Positions 41,476 to 50,040 of a DNA stretch of 64,000 nt are shown one piece after another; positions within the stretch are counted from its first letter, which is position 1, and the number at the start of each line of letters is the position of its first letter. The stretch is from JADFXI01 sp963784135 (GTDB taxonomy: Bacteria > Nitrospirota > Thermodesulfovibrionia > Thermodesulfovibrionales > Dissulfurispiraceae), in contig CAWAQG010000012.1 of NCBI GenBank assembly GCA_963784135.1, positions 186,001-250,000 on the forward strand, given 5' to 3'. The notes under the pieces were generated by a model, which was not told where the DNA came from, ran no database searches, and saw only the letters and a list, made by a program, of their open reading frames with translations. The position numbers and the translations under genes are program-made.

Positions 41476-42017
41476 AGCGCACTGTATGGGAGGGCGGTTT
41501 TCTCAGGGCGGTGAACATTGCCTATACCGACAGTGCGGGCAGCATCAGGACATGGGAAGCGGTTGAGCGGGTGAACTGCAGGGGTATTGTCGCTATTGTC
41601 CCGGTGACCTCCGCCCGTGATATCGTGTTGGTGAGACAGTTCAGGCCGGTGATGGACGGCTTTGTCGTGGAATTCCCTGCAGGACTTAACGACAGAAATG
41701 AAAGTCTTGAGGAAGCGGCCCGGCGGGAACTGGTCGAAGAAACAGGCTGCACCGCAGATGAATTTATTTTCCTTGCCGAAGGCCCCATTTCATCAGGTCT
41801 TTCAACAGAAGTGCTGACTGTTTTTCTTGCGAAGAACGTGACTACAGCGCCTGACCGGCTCAAACAGCTATACCCTCCGGACGAGTCCGAGGATATAGAA
41901 CTGATAAGAATGCCGCTTTCGGCTATAAATGAGCGCCTTGCGGCCTTTCGGGAACGGGGAGATTTTATAGACCTGAAGATATACGGGCTTGCTGAACTGG
42001 CCGGAAAAGCGTTATAA
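41316..42017 (+). CDS. NUDIX hydrolase (ADP-ribose pyrophosphatase-like), repeat-encoded N-terminus
   Basis: 233 residues from GTG 41316. The NUDIX box G-x5-E-x7-RELVEETG (GLNDRNESLEEAARRELVEE then TG) is complete and the flanking pattern RTWEAVERVNCRGIVAIVPV and FVVEFPAG fits ADP-sugar pyrophosphatases. The first 53 residues (KRKKIKTKETDAKK.., VNDVDLSRFTVHDSR) are repeat translation. No ATG, GTG or TTG lies between the last heptamer and the conserved KRTVWEGGF, so the start is in the repeat: GTG 41316 or the GTG inside the core near 41379. Confidence 0.85.
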   Translation: MKRKKIKTKETDAKKLNRKTIVNDVDLSRFTVHDSRSLSDPSRFTTHVSRSLSKRTVWEGGFLRAVNIAYTDSAGSIRTWEAVERVNCRGIVAIVPVTSARDIVLVRQFRPVMDGFVVEFPAGLNDRNESLEEAARRELVEETGCTADEFIFLAEGPISSGLSTEVLTVFLAKNVTTAPDRLKQLYPPDESEDIELIRMPLSAINERLAAFRERGDFIDLKIYGLAELAGKAL

Positions 42018-42192
42018 GATTGCAACCCAGCATATCTGCTATATTTCGCGGACCCCGTCATTCCCGCGCAGGCGGGAATCCATTCTTTCCTATATTAACT
42101 TGCACATGAAAAAAAATGGATTCCCGTTTTCACGGGAATGACGGCTTTTATTTTGTCTTTATTTCACGATTCACGTTTTTTATTTTTCTCTG
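42018..42192. repeat. GTCATTCCCGC double dyad between convergent genes
   Basis: GTCATTCCCGCGCAGGCGGGAATCC (hairpin), 35 bp spacer, TGGATTCCCGTTTTCACGGGAATGAC (hairpin), 42056-42143. A short TTTCACGATTCACG arm follows at 42162-42175. Confidence 0.85.
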
Positions 42193-43890
42193 CTATTTCA
42201 TCCCCAGAAACGCCCTCGCAAGAAACGCAGCCATCTGGTCCCTTGTAACATTATCATCGGATGGACATTCGTAGTCACCGTTCCCGCAGCCGGTGGTGAT
42301 TCCAAGCTCCTTCAACTTCTGGATATATTTGAAGAACGGATTGGCCGGCGACACGTCGGAGAAATAAGGCGTTGTCATTGAACAGTCTAACGCCCGTCCA
42401 GCTACCCCTCCATTGCAGGTGAAGGTTTCAGGGCCCTGTCCTGCTTCAACTTGCGTTGCCCTGACAAGAAACGCAGCCATCTGGTCCCTTGTAACATAAT
42501 CAGTTGTTGTATTGGGAGTACACTCGTAGTCGCCGGACCCGCAGCCGGTGGTGATTGCAAGCTCTTTCAATTTCTGGATATACGGGAAGAACGGATTGGC
42601 GGTCACATTTGGCACATCAGAGAAATAAGGTGCTGTCATCGTTGTACAGGATACCGACGCTCCGGACACGCCTCCAGTGCAGGTGAAATTCCAGCCGGCT
42701 ATTGCCCTTATGAGGAAGGCAGCCATCTGGTCCCTGGTAACATCAGGGGAAGTACACTCGTAGTCGACGTTCGCGACGCAGCCTGTGGTTATCCCTTCCT
42801 GATAAATAGCTTCAATGTAGTTGTAGAAGCTGTTGGTGGAAGAAACATCAGAAAAAGTTCCTGGAGATAAGAACTGCCCCTCTACTGCTGATACGCCGTT
42901 CGCTATACTAATAGGTTGAACACTGTAAGGGGAAGTCGTGGTATCTATTACTGACAGCGTATTGTTCCCTTTATTTGCAGTATAGACTTTAGTCCCTGCA
43001 GAATTTACCGCGATCCCTGCGGGGCCGGCTCCCACAAAAATAGGGCTGCCGACAACGCTGTTGGTGCCGGTATCTATTACTGAGACATAACCGTCCGTTG
43101 TATCTGTAACATATAAATAAGTCCCTGCAGGATTTAAAGCGATTCCCCCGGGAATAAATCCCAGAAGAATACTTTGAACAAGGCTGTTGGTGTTGGCGCT
43201 GGTATCTATTACTGTGACAGAACCGTCCGAATTTGCAGTATAGGCATAAGTCCCCGCAGAATTTACCGCGATCCCTGCGAGACCACTTCCGGCAGGAATA
43301 GGGCTGCCAGGGACGCTATTGGTGCCGGTATCTATTACTGAGACATAACCGTCCGCCCTTGCAACATACACATAAGTCCCCGCCGAATTTACCGCGATCC
43401 CCACGGGACTGCCTCCCACGGGAATAGGGCTGCCGACAACGCTGTTGGTGCCGGTATCTATCACTGAGACACTATCGTCTGCAACATTTGCAACATATAC
43501 AAAAGTCCCGGCAGTATTTATCGCGATGCCTTCGGGACTGCTTCCCACAGGAATAGGGTTGCCGACGACGCTGTTGGTGCCGGTATCTATCACTGAGACA
43601 CTATCGTCTGAAACATTTGTAACATATACAAAAGTCCCTGTAGAATTTACCGCGACTCCTTTGGGATTAACAAGTTCCGAAGTGATATTGGTAACAACGC
43701 TCCTGGTGATTGTATCTAACACTGTTAATCCATTGGTATTCGGAATATATGCAAGAGTATCTGAAGCAGCCGCCTCTGAGAAGATACTTGCAAACGGGGC
43801 CATTAACATAATTACAATAAACATTGGAACAGCCGACATATAGCAAAAACTGTTTCGCGCTTTAAGGTTGTGCGCAGGCTTTTGTTTCAT
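42193..43890 (-). CDS. YVTN beta-propeller surface protein with three SLH-like domains
   Basis: 565 residues from ATG 43890, chosen for the GGAGG at 9 bp (ATG 43905 overlaps that site). Signal peptide near VPMFIVIMLMAPFASIF, then seven YVTN blades of about 42 residues (FVYVTNVSDDSVSVIDTGTN, PEGIAINTAGT), one complete propeller. The C-terminal 220 residues hold three S-layer-homology-like units (FFPYIQKLKELAITTGCGSG, YVTRDQMAAFLVRA). The protein is probably cell-surface attached. Blade DNA is highly repetitive. A Cys pair recurs in each SLH-like unit (TTGCG and YEC), possibly disulfide-forming. Confidence 0.85.
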   Translation of the reverse strand: MKQKPAHNLKARNSFCYMSAVPMFIVIMLMAPFASIFSEAAASDTLAYIPNTNGLTVLDTITRSVVTNITSELVNPKGVAVNSTGTFVYVTNVSDDSVSVIDTGTNSVVGNPIPVGSSPEGIAINTAGTFVYVANVADDSVSVIDTGTNSVVGSPIPVGGSPVGIAVNSAGTYVYVARADGYVSVIDTGTNSVPGSPIPAGSGLAGIAVNSAGTYAYTANSDGSVTVIDTSANTNSLVQSILLGFIPGGIALNPAGTYLYVTDTTDGYVSVIDTGTNSVVGSPIFVGAGPAGIAVNSAGTKVYTANKGNNTLSVIDTTTSPYSVQPISIANGVSAVEGQFLSPGTFSDVSSTNSFYNYIEAIYQEGITTGCVANVDYECTSPDVTRDQMAAFLIRAIAGWNFTCTGGVSGASVSCTTMTAPYFSDVPNVTANPFFPYIQKLKELAITTGCGSGDYECTPNTTTDYVTRDQMAAFLVRATQVEAGQGPETFTCNGGVAGRALDCSMTTPYFSDVSPANPFFKYIQKLKELGITTGCGNGDYECPSDDNVTRDQMAAFLARAFLGMK

Positions 43891-43914
43891 TTTTATTGCC
43901 TCCATAGTTTAAAA

Positions 43915-44007
43915 GACCGTGAATCGTGAGAAAACCGTGAGTCGTGAGTCGGTTTTTTTTGCCTTCGCCTTTACGTTTCACGTCTCACGATTCACGTTTC
44001 ACGGTCT
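43915..44007. repeat. heptamer arms between ferredoxin and YVTN gene
   Basis: CGTGAATCGTGAG, CCGTGAGTCGTGAGTCGG, then TTTCACGTCTCACGATTCACG and TTTCACGG, running to the ferredoxin stop codon. Confidence 0.85.
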
Positions 44008-44187
44008 TTACCCGATTTTGATTGCTTCAACGGGGCAGATATTGGCAGCTTCAGTGCAATCGCAGGAATCGCACTTGTCACTGATGACCCAGGCCTTATC
44101 ATCCCTGAGTTCGAAGACCTCGGGGCATACTTCACTGCATGAGCCACAGCCTATGCATAAATCCATGTCAACGACAGGTGTTGCCAT
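44008..44187 (-). CDS. small [4Fe-4S] ferredoxin
   Basis: 59 residues from ATG 44187 to TAA 44008-44010, with an AGGAGG site upstream. It begins MATPVVDMDLCIGCGSCSEV and has C11-x2-C14-x2-C17-x3-C21P, then C39, C42, C44 and C51P near the end (ICPVEAIKIG). The layout resembles single-cluster ferredoxins of sulfate reducers, with C11, C14, C17 and C51 as likely ligands and C21/C42 possibly a disulfide pair. An electron carrier; its partner is not evident from neighbours. Confidence 0.92.
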   Translation of the reverse strand: MATPVVDMDLCIGCGSCSEVCPEVFELRDDKAWVISDKCDSCDCTEAANICPVEAIKIG

Positions 44188-44264
44188 AAAAACCTCCTGG
44201 AAAGTAGTTATCGGATATTATAACAAATATCAATAAAAACTGTGGGTGAAAAATAAGGGCAGAC

Positions 44265-44413
44265 CAGGGCAAACGCACTATGCGCCGGAAAGCCGAAATT
44301 TTCGTCATGCCCGAAGTTCTCAATCGGGCATCCAGACACACATAACCTGGATTCCCGCTAACGGACTGCGGGAATGACGACTTATAAGCCGTAATTTTGG
44401 AGTTTATGGCAAT
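44265..44413. mobile_element. MITE copy D, right end missing
   Basis: Left end CAGGGCAAACGCACTATGCG and an interior nearly identical to copy C up to TTTATGGCAAT; the right third and right inverted repeat are absent, so no target duplication can be seen. Confidence 0.85.
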
Positions 44414-44749
44414 GGAGCATATTCAGTATCTGTTTATAACCTCAATCATTTCTGTCATTGTCTCGAAAGCGGGAAATTTATCGTCAAAAATGGATTCCAG
44501 TTTTCACGGGAATGACGCGTTCTTGCTAATCTTTGAGTTTATAAACAGACTCCATTTAACGTCATGCCCGAAGGTTTTAATCGGGCATCCATTTTCCCGG
44601 TACAGTGGATTCCCGCTCAACTACCTGCGGGAATGACGACATGCCAGGAAAGGCGAAGACTTTTTGAGGTGTATTTTAGAACAAAGAACCCCAAAAAACC
44701 GGGGGAACGCCTGTTATCCAGATTTGTATTGATTTTTAGCAAAGTTTTC
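44414..44749. repeat. dyad fragments upstream of proA
   Basis: A half dyad (44487-44517) and a full double dyad (44560-44640: GTCATGCCCGAAGG..TCGGGCATCC, TGGATTCCCGCT..GCGGGAATGAC). No gene is seen. Confidence 0.75.
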
Positions 44750-44778
44750 TTGATAATTGTTAAGTACTGGCTTATTAT
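44750..44778 (+). promoter_or_regulatory. sigma-70 promoter of proA
   Basis: TTGATA - 17 bp - TATTAT. A perfect 12 bp palindrome TACTACGTAGTA (44787-44798) overlaps the expected start of transcription and could be an operator. ProA starts 36 bases after the -10 box. Confidence 0.7.
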
Positions 44779-44813
44779 ATATATCTTACTACGTAGTAGC
44801 GCGGGGTGTTAAT

Positions 44814-46070
44814 ATGGATATAAAGCAATTTGTTCTCGGCAAGGCGAGAGAGGCAAAAGAAGGCGCGCGCAGTCTTGCAAAGGCCTCTTCCAGCCGTAAG
44901 AACGCTGTTTTAATCAAGATGGCGGAGGCCCTCAGGACCAGGGGGAAAGAGCTCATCGCTGAAAATAAAAAAGACATAGAATATGCTGAAAAAAAGGGTC
45001 TTTCAAAGGCGCTGGTCGACAGATTGACCCTCACTGAAAAACGGGTGGAGGAAATGGCGGGAGGGCTCATGGAGGTTGCTCAACTTCCTGATCCCGTTGG
45101 AGAAATATCCAACATGCGGCAACGGCCCAACGGCATGGCCGTCGGCAGGATGAGGGTGCCGATAGGGGTAATAGGCATAATTTATGAGGCGCGTCCGAAT
45201 GTTACTGCTGACGCCACCGGCTTGTGTTTGAAGGCAGGGAATGCGGTCATTTTAAGAGGGGGTTCCGAGGCCCTGCACTCAAACAGGGCAATTGCAGCTG
45301 TTTTAAGGGACGTTGCAAGCGCTGAAGGGGTCCATGAAGGGGCCATAACGTTTATAGACATTCCCGAAAGGGAGGCCGTTATGGAGATGCTGAAACTGGA
45401 GGGCATCATAGACCTGATTATCCCCCGTGGAGGAGAAGGTCTTATAAGGGCCGTAACGGAAAATTCGAGAATCCCCGTGCTTAAGCATTATAAAGGGGTC
45501 TGTCATGTCTTTGTGGACAGGGATGCGGATTTGGCAATGGCGGAGGCAATATGTTTTAATTCCAAGGTGCAAAGACCGGGGACCTGTAATGCAATGGAAA
45601 CAATGCTGGTTGATAAACCCGTTGCCCAGCGTTTCCTTACCGCAATGTTAAAGCGGTTCAGGGATGCCGGGGTTGAATTGCGCGGGTGCGCCGGGACCGT
45701 TGCCATGTTTCCTGATATTAAAAGGGTGACGGACGAAGACTATTACCGCGAATACCTTGATCTGGTATTGAATGTAAAAATAGTTGGGGACATGGATGAG
45801 GCGATGGAGCATATTGCGAGGTACGGGTCAGCCCACTCGGATGCGATTGTCACCACGAACTATGAGAGGTCAATGAGGTTTTTAAGGGAAGTGGATTCTT
45901 CCGCCGTACTGGTGAACGCATCTACCCGCTTGAATGACGGCCATCAATTCGGTCTCGGAGCAGAAATAGGCATATCCACCGACAAAATCCATGCGCGGGG
46001 GCCGATGGGGCTTGAAGAGTTGACCTGTACAAAGTTTGTGGTCCTCGGGAACGGACAATTAAGAGAATAA
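44814..46070 (+). CDS. proA: gamma-glutamyl phosphate reductase
   Basis: 418 residues from ATG 44814 (the in-frame upstream start at 44757 lies inside the promoter). Second step of proline synthesis. Conserved blocks: GVIGIIYEARPNVTADA, ILRGGSEALHSN, LIIPRGGEGLI, active-site Cys in VQRPGTCNAMETML, and LGAEIGISTDKIHARGPMGL. No proB in the window. Followed by heptamer repeats and the small gene at 46182. Confidence 0.97.
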   Translation: MDIKQFVLGKAREAKEGARSLAKASSSRKNAVLIKMAEALRTRGKELIAENKKDIEYAEKKGLSKALVDRLTLTEKRVEEMAGGLMEVAQLPDPVGEISNMRQRPNGMAVGRMRVPIGVIGIIYEARPNVTADATGLCLKAGNAVILRGGSEALHSNRAIAAVLRDVASAEGVHEGAITFIDIPEREAVMEMLKLEGIIDLIIPRGGEGLIRAVTENSRIPVLKHYKGVCHVFVDRDADLAMAEAICFNSKVQRPGTCNAMETMLVDKPVAQRFLTAMLKRFRDAGVELRGCAGTVAMFPDIKRVTDEDYYREYLDLVLNVKIVGDMDEAMEHIARYGSAHSDAIVTTNYERSMRFLREVDSSAVLVNASTRLNDGHQFGLGAEIGISTDKIHARGPMGLEELTCTKFVVLGNGQLRE

Positions 46071-46165
46071 AAAGACCGTGAATCGTGAGACGTGAAACGT
46101 GAATAGTAAAACAAAAAACTAAAACCAATCACGACTCACGATTCACGTCTTATATAAAGAGCATA
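46071..46165. repeat. heptamer array after proA
   Basis: ACCGTGAATCGTGAGACGTG (46076-46095) starts 5 bases after the proA stop; TCACGACTCACGATTCACG (46130-46148) precedes the next ribosome site. Confidence 0.85.
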
Positions 46166-46181
46166 AAGGAGGGCAATGAGA

Positions 46182-46460
46182 ATGTCAGAGAAGCTGGGAC
46201 ACGAAGAGTTTGTCAAGAAGGCCATTGTTAGTCTCAGGAAAGAAGGGTATAAGGGGATACATACGGTGTATTCCGGGTTTAACGAGGCATTTAAGAAGTA
46301 CTTTGAAGGCGAAGACCCTATCAAAGTGACCACCCAGCTCTCTCAGGAAGGCAAGGTTGTTATAAGGCCTGTAAAAGGCGGCGTTATGCTCTACCTTCCG
46401 GAAGATGCCCCTGCAATGAAAGGACAGGGGGATGAGGCGCTGAAAAAAATGGGGCTATAA
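46182..46460 (+). CDS. small conserved-looking protein, function unknown
   Basis: 92 residues from ATG 46182, 8 bp after AAGGAGGG (ATG 46176 is too close to that site). The sequence (KLGHEEFVKKAIVSLRKEGY, TVYSGFNEAFKKYF, KVVIRPVKGGVMLYLP) is charged, mixed alpha/beta and lacks membrane segments or metal motifs. No family is recognised. It lies between proA and nadD with normal codon use and a good ribosome site, so it is likely real. Confidence 0.75.
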   Translation: MSEKLGHEEFVKKAIVSLRKEGYKGIHTVYSGFNEAFKKYFEGEDPIKVTTQLSQEGKVVIRPVKGGVMLYLPEDAPAMKGQGDEALKKMGL

Positions 46461-46653
46461 AAACCGTGGAAAAGACCGTGAAACGTGAATCGTGAGACGT
46501 GAAACGTAAAGGCAGAGGCAAAAAAACCGTGAAAAAAATTAAAAGTGAACAAGGGGAAAAAGCAGTGAGAGCCGTTGATCCTTCACGACTCACGACTCAC
46601 GACTCACGATTCACGGTCTTTTCACGATTCACGATTCACGATTCACGATTTTT
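46461..46653. repeat. heptamer arms with core variant before nadD
   Basis: CCGTGAAACGTGAATCGTGA (46480-46499), core variant GCAGTGAGAGCCGTTGATCC (46562-46581), then CACGACTCACGACTCACG and four TTCACGA units up to 46646. NadD's ATG follows eight bases later with no Shine-Dalgarno. Confidence 0.88.
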
Positions 46654-47373
46654 ATGAGGCTGGGAATCTTTGGCGGCACATTCAATCCTGTTCATTCAGG
46701 ACACTTAAGGACTGCTGAGGAAGCGAGGTATAAACTCCGGCTTGATAAAGTGATTTTTGTGCCGGCCGGGAACCCTCCCCTTAAGGAGCGCGATGCGGTT
46801 GCTGCGTCACACCGATATGCAATGGCGACCCTTGCGGCTGCTTCCAATAAAGACTTCATCGTTTCCGATCTCGAAGCCGTCAAGCGGGGAAAGTCGTATA
46901 CGGTTGATACTCTTCAAACGCTTCGTAAGAGGTATCGCGGAGATGAACTGTTCTTTATCCTCGGCAGCGACGCCTTTCTCGATATGCCGAAATGGCGGGA
47001 GCCGGAAAAACTGACAGGCCTGATGGATTTTATTATCGTGGGGCGTCCCGGGTCCAGCTTTGATGCCATTGCAGGCTCACCCTATATCAAAAAGGTGAAT
47101 AGTGGAGAAGTGAATAGTGAATTGAAAAAAGAAGAAGTTTACAATGCCTCTAACGATTCACGTTTCACCAACAGTAGGTGCTTTGGAAGCACGTCTCACG
47201 ATTCACGGTCTTTGAAGTTGGTGAGCGGCAGAAGAGCTTTTTTAGTGCCGGTCACGCAGATGGATATATCGTCGTCCGGCATCCGGCGTCTTGTTAAGGA
47301 GAAGATGAGTATCAAATACCTTTTGCCGGCATCAGTGGAAAGGTATATAAAAAAATATAAATTGTATCTGTAA
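46654..47373 (+). CDS. nadD: nicotinate-nucleotide adenylyltransferase with in-frame repeat insertion
   Basis: 239 residues. LGIFGGTFNPVHSGHL (GGTFNPxHxGH), FVPAGNPPLK, FILGSDAFLDMPKW and the C-terminal MDISSSGIRRLV (ISSTxIR) identify NadD, essential in NAD synthesis. Usual length is about 190-215. The excess is a repeat block of about 40 codons (47094-47213, containing NDSRFTNSRCFGSTSHDSRS) inserted between PGSSFDAI and RRAFLVPV, a loop of variable length in the family, leaving all catalytic motifs intact. Confidence 0.95.
   Translation: MRLGIFGGTFNPVHSGHLRTAEEARYKLRLDKVIFVPAGNPPLKERDAVAASHRYAMATLAAASNKDFIVSDLEAVKRGKSYTVDTLQTLRKRYRGDELFFILGSDAFLDMPKWREPEKLTGLMDFIIVGRPGSSFDAIAGSPYIKKVNSGEVNSELKKEEVYNASNDSRFTNSRCFGSTSHDSRSLKLVSGRRAFLVPVTQMDISSSGIRRLVKEKMSIKYLLPASVERYIKKYKLYL
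47094..47213. repeat. repeat element inside nadD
   Basis: GTGAATAGTGGAGAAGTGAA (degraded left arm), A-rich spacer, CGATTCACGTTTCACC, hairpin insert AGTAGGTGCTTTGGAAGCAC (47171-47190), GTCTCACGATTCACGG. About 120 bp, a multiple of three. Confidence 0.88.
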
Positions 47374-47665
47374 GACCGTGAGTCGTGAGACGTGAATCGT
47401 GAATAGGAAAAATAAGAAGAAACAGTTAGACGTGAGAAGATAAAGCAATAAATGAAATCTGACAAACGCGTAAAAAGTTGGGGAATGCTTTTTTTCGTCA
47501 TTCCCGTGAAAACGGGAATCCACTCTTTTCAGGTAGTTGCGTACGCCATGGATACCCGCCTTCGCGGGTATGACTACTTTTTGCGAGACCATCAATATTC
47601 ATGAAAGGTGATATGACAAAACAACGGTTTTTTAACTCTTTTTTGTGCATTTACCATTCACGGTT
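47374..47665. repeat. heptamer arms and a GTCATTCCCGT double dyad
   Basis: CCGTGAGTCGTGAGACGTGA (47378-47397), dyad 47496-47573, then TTCACGGTTCACG before the AGGAG site of the next gene. No gene is seen. Confidence 0.8.
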
Positions 47666-47682
47666 CACGTCTTTAGGAGAAA

Positions 47683-49083
47683 ATGAGTAGACGGTTGCTT
47701 GTTATAGATGATGATGAGAGCGTAATCCGGTCCATACGTAAGGCATTGGAACCCCTTGACTATGAGATAGAGACAAGGAACAACATCAGGGCGGGCATTA
47801 AGATTGCCGACAAATATAAGCTCATCTTGCTTGACCTCATGCTTCCGGACGGCAACGCTATTGATGCGTTGAAGGAGCTGAAGGTCTTTAATCCCGATAC
47901 TCTCGTGATTATCGTTGCCGGGCACGGACGCAGGGAAAGCGCCATGGAGGCCATGAAGGAGGGCGCCTATGATTACCTGGAAAAGCCGTTAGACATTGAG
48001 GAACTGAAAATTGTTGCAGATAAGGCCTTCAGAGACATAGCCATGCGCGAAGAACTCCTGAAGCTCAGGCAAAGCAGAGAAGATTCCATGCCCTTTCATA
48101 ATACGGGCCAGATTGTAGGCAAATCCCGCGGTATTCTGAAAGTTTTCAAAGAAATCGGGAGAGTTGCGCCAAAAGATGTTACTGTCCTTATTTCCGGCGA
48201 GAGGGGCACCGGCAGAGAGCTTGTAGCGAGGGCAATCCATAAAAACAGCGGAAGAAAATTAGGTCCCTTTGTTGCCGTCAATTACGCTTCGATTCCCAGG
48301 GAGCTCATGGAAGCCGAGCTTTTCGGCTGGGAGAAAGGCGCTTTTCCCGGGGCAGTGGAAAAAACGGAAGGCAAGATACAGGCTGCTTACGGCGGCACGT
48401 TGTTTATGGATGAGATTTCCGACTTTGATGCCGGCCTCCAGTCAAAGCTCCTGCGCTTTTTGCAGGAGAGGGAGTACAGCCTGATGGGGAGCAGCAAGGT
48501 CATCAAAGCCGACGTCAGGATTATTGGGGCCACCAACAAGGACCTCAAGGAGTGCGTGAGGTGCGGCCTCTTCCGCGAGGACCTGTTCCACGGGTTCAGT
48601 GCTGTTGAGGTGAAGCTGCCCCCTCTCAGGGAAAGGAAAGAAGATATGCTCCCCTTAGCGCGCCATTTTCTTAAAGAATCAATAAAGGCCTTTGAGCTGC
48701 CTCCAAAAGATTTCTCTAAAGATGCCGAAAGGTCGCTCTCGGGCTATGATTGGCCCGGCAATGTGACGGAGCTTGAAAACTGTGTAAAACGGGCTGCGGT
48801 CCTTTCAAGGGGCAGTCTGATCGAGAGGAGGGAACTCTTTGCCAATGATTATAATGCGTGCTCTATAAAAGAGTTTCTCGAGGTAAAGCTTGACGGCTTG
48901 CTGAAAAAAATGACGAGGATTGAAAATTCCAATCTCTATGAAACGATCATAGCGGAAGTGGACAAAGCCCTCCTCGGCGTTGTGCTGAAGGAGACCGGCG
49001 GGAACCAGGTCAAGGCGGCAAAGGCCCTGGGGATCAACAGAAACACACTCAATAAGAAGATGAAAGAGTATAAACTCATTTGA
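47683..49083 (+). CDS. NtrC-family response regulator with degenerate AAA+ motifs
   Basis: 466 residues: receiver (D51 in LLDLMLPDG, but A79 where Thr/Ser is normal), AAA+ domain, Fis-type HTH (GGNQVKAAKALGINRNTLNK). Three key positions are altered: Walker A reads GERGTGRE (R178 for Lys), the sigma-54 loop GAFTGA reads GAFPGA (219-224), and the motif FREDLYYRLNV reads FREDLFHGFSA. Walker B (FMDEISD) is kept. It therefore probably cannot drive sigma-54 open-complex formation and may act as a DNA-binding repressor or a partner in mixed oligomers. No kinase gene is adjacent; it lies between nadD and rpsF. Confidence 0.85.
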   Translation: MSRRLLVIDDDESVIRSIRKALEPLDYEIETRNNIRAGIKIADKYKLILLDLMLPDGNAIDALKELKVFNPDTLVIIVAGHGRRESAMEAMKEGAYDYLEKPLDIEELKIVADKAFRDIAMREELLKLRQSREDSMPFHNTGQIVGKSRGILKVFKEIGRVAPKDVTVLISGERGTGRELVARAIHKNSGRKLGPFVAVNYASIPRELMEAELFGWEKGAFPGAVEKTEGKIQAAYGGTLFMDEISDFDAGLQSKLLRFLQEREYSLMGSSKVIKADVRIIGATNKDLKECVRCGLFREDLFHGFSAVEVKLPPLRERKEDMLPLARHFLKESIKAFELPPKDFSKDAERSLSGYDWPGNVTELENCVKRAAVLSRGSLIERRELFANDYNACSIKEFLEVKLDGLLKKMTRIENSNLYETIIAEVDKALLGVVLKETGGNQVKAAKALGINRNTLNKKMKEYKLI

Positions 49084-49208
49084 TTTTTAAGTGTTAAGTG
49101 TGCTATAAAAGTAATTCTTGGGTGCCCCAAATTTTTTCTACTGGAAATTGGTGTATCCTCCATGCCCTTCCTTTGTGAAAGGGCTTTATATCCATATGGA
49201 GGTGTTTG

Positions 49209-49637
49209 ATGAATTGGTACGAAAGCATGGTCATTCTGAATCCTGCCCTCAACGAAGAGGAAATAAAATCCGCTATTGATAAGGTTTCAGAACAGATAAC
49301 GAAGTCGGACGGCGAGGTTTTCAAGGCTGATAACTGGGGGAGAAGGAAGCTCTCTTATGAACTCAATAAACAGAAGATGGGAGTATATATATTCTATCTG
49401 TTCAAGGCCCCTTCCTCCACGATCGGCAAGATCGAAAGTTTCTTTAAAGTTTTTGACCCTGTTCTCAAATTTATGGTCATCAGGCTCGGCAGTAAACAGA
49501 TAGAAGCGCTTCCCAAAGAAGTCCTTGGCGTCACTGTTGCCTCGCCTACCGGGGTCCCCGAAAAGTCGCAGACTTTGGGGGGTGTGGCTCAGCCGGTTGA
49601 GCCCCCGGCAGATGTGAAAACAGGCGCTGATGTTTAA
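49209..49637 (+). CDS. rpsF: ribosomal protein bS6
   Basis: 142 residues from ATG 49209 with GGAGGTG upstream. NWYESMVILNPALNEEEIKS, WGRRKLSYELNKQKMGVYIF and ILKFMVIR-like FDPVLKFMVIRL are S6 hallmarks. The C-terminal 40 residues are a Pro/Val-rich extension. Overlaps ssb by 8 bp. Confidence 0.97.
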   Translation: MNWYESMVILNPALNEEEIKSAIDKVSEQITKSDGEVFKADNWGRRKLSYELNKQKMGVYIFYLFKAPSSTIGKIESFFKVFDPVLKFMVIRLGSKQIEALPKEVLGVTVASPTGVPEKSQTLGGVAQPVEPPADVKTGADV

Positions 49638-50040
49638 CCGTATCATTCTCATAGGGAACCTTACAAGAGATCCGGAAGTGCGGTATACTCCGGGCGGGAC
49701 GCCTGTTGCCACGATCTCAATTGCCGTCAATTCCAAGTACAAACAGGGTGACGAAACAAAAGAAGAGGTGCTTTTTATCAATGCGGTTGTATTCGGCAAG
49801 CAGGCTGAGAGCTGCGGCCACTATCTGAACAAAGGCAATCCTGTTCTCGTGGAAGGCAGGCTGCGCGAACGGAAATGGGAGTCGGAAGGGGTCCAGAAGA
49901 GCAAATTTGAAGTTATAGCGAGGGATGTGAGGTTCCTGCCGAAGCGGGATTCCGCCCGAGGCGGACAGACCCGTGTCGAAGGTCCTGAGGCTGCCGATAT
50001 GACGCCGCCGGATGAAACAACGGATTTAGAGCCGTTTTAA
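49630..50040 (+). CDS. ssb: single-stranded DNA-binding protein
   Basis: 136 residues: OB-fold (FNRIILIGNLTRDPEVRYTP, EEVLFINAVVFGKQAESCGH, GNPVLVEGRLRERKW) and the acidic C-terminal tip DETTDLEPF that recruits replication and repair proteins. Lies in the classical rpsF-ssb-rpsR operon. Confidence 0.97.
   Translation: MFNRIILIGNLTRDPEVRYTPGGTPVATISIAVNSKYKQGDETKEEVLFINAVVFGKQAESCGHYLNKGNPVLVEGRLRERKWESEGVQKSKFEVIARDVRFLPKRDSARGGQTRVEGPEAADMTPPDETTDLEPF

Noticed and set aside
44820..46060. Expected proB next to proA
   Set aside because: No glutamate kinase motif is present in the window.
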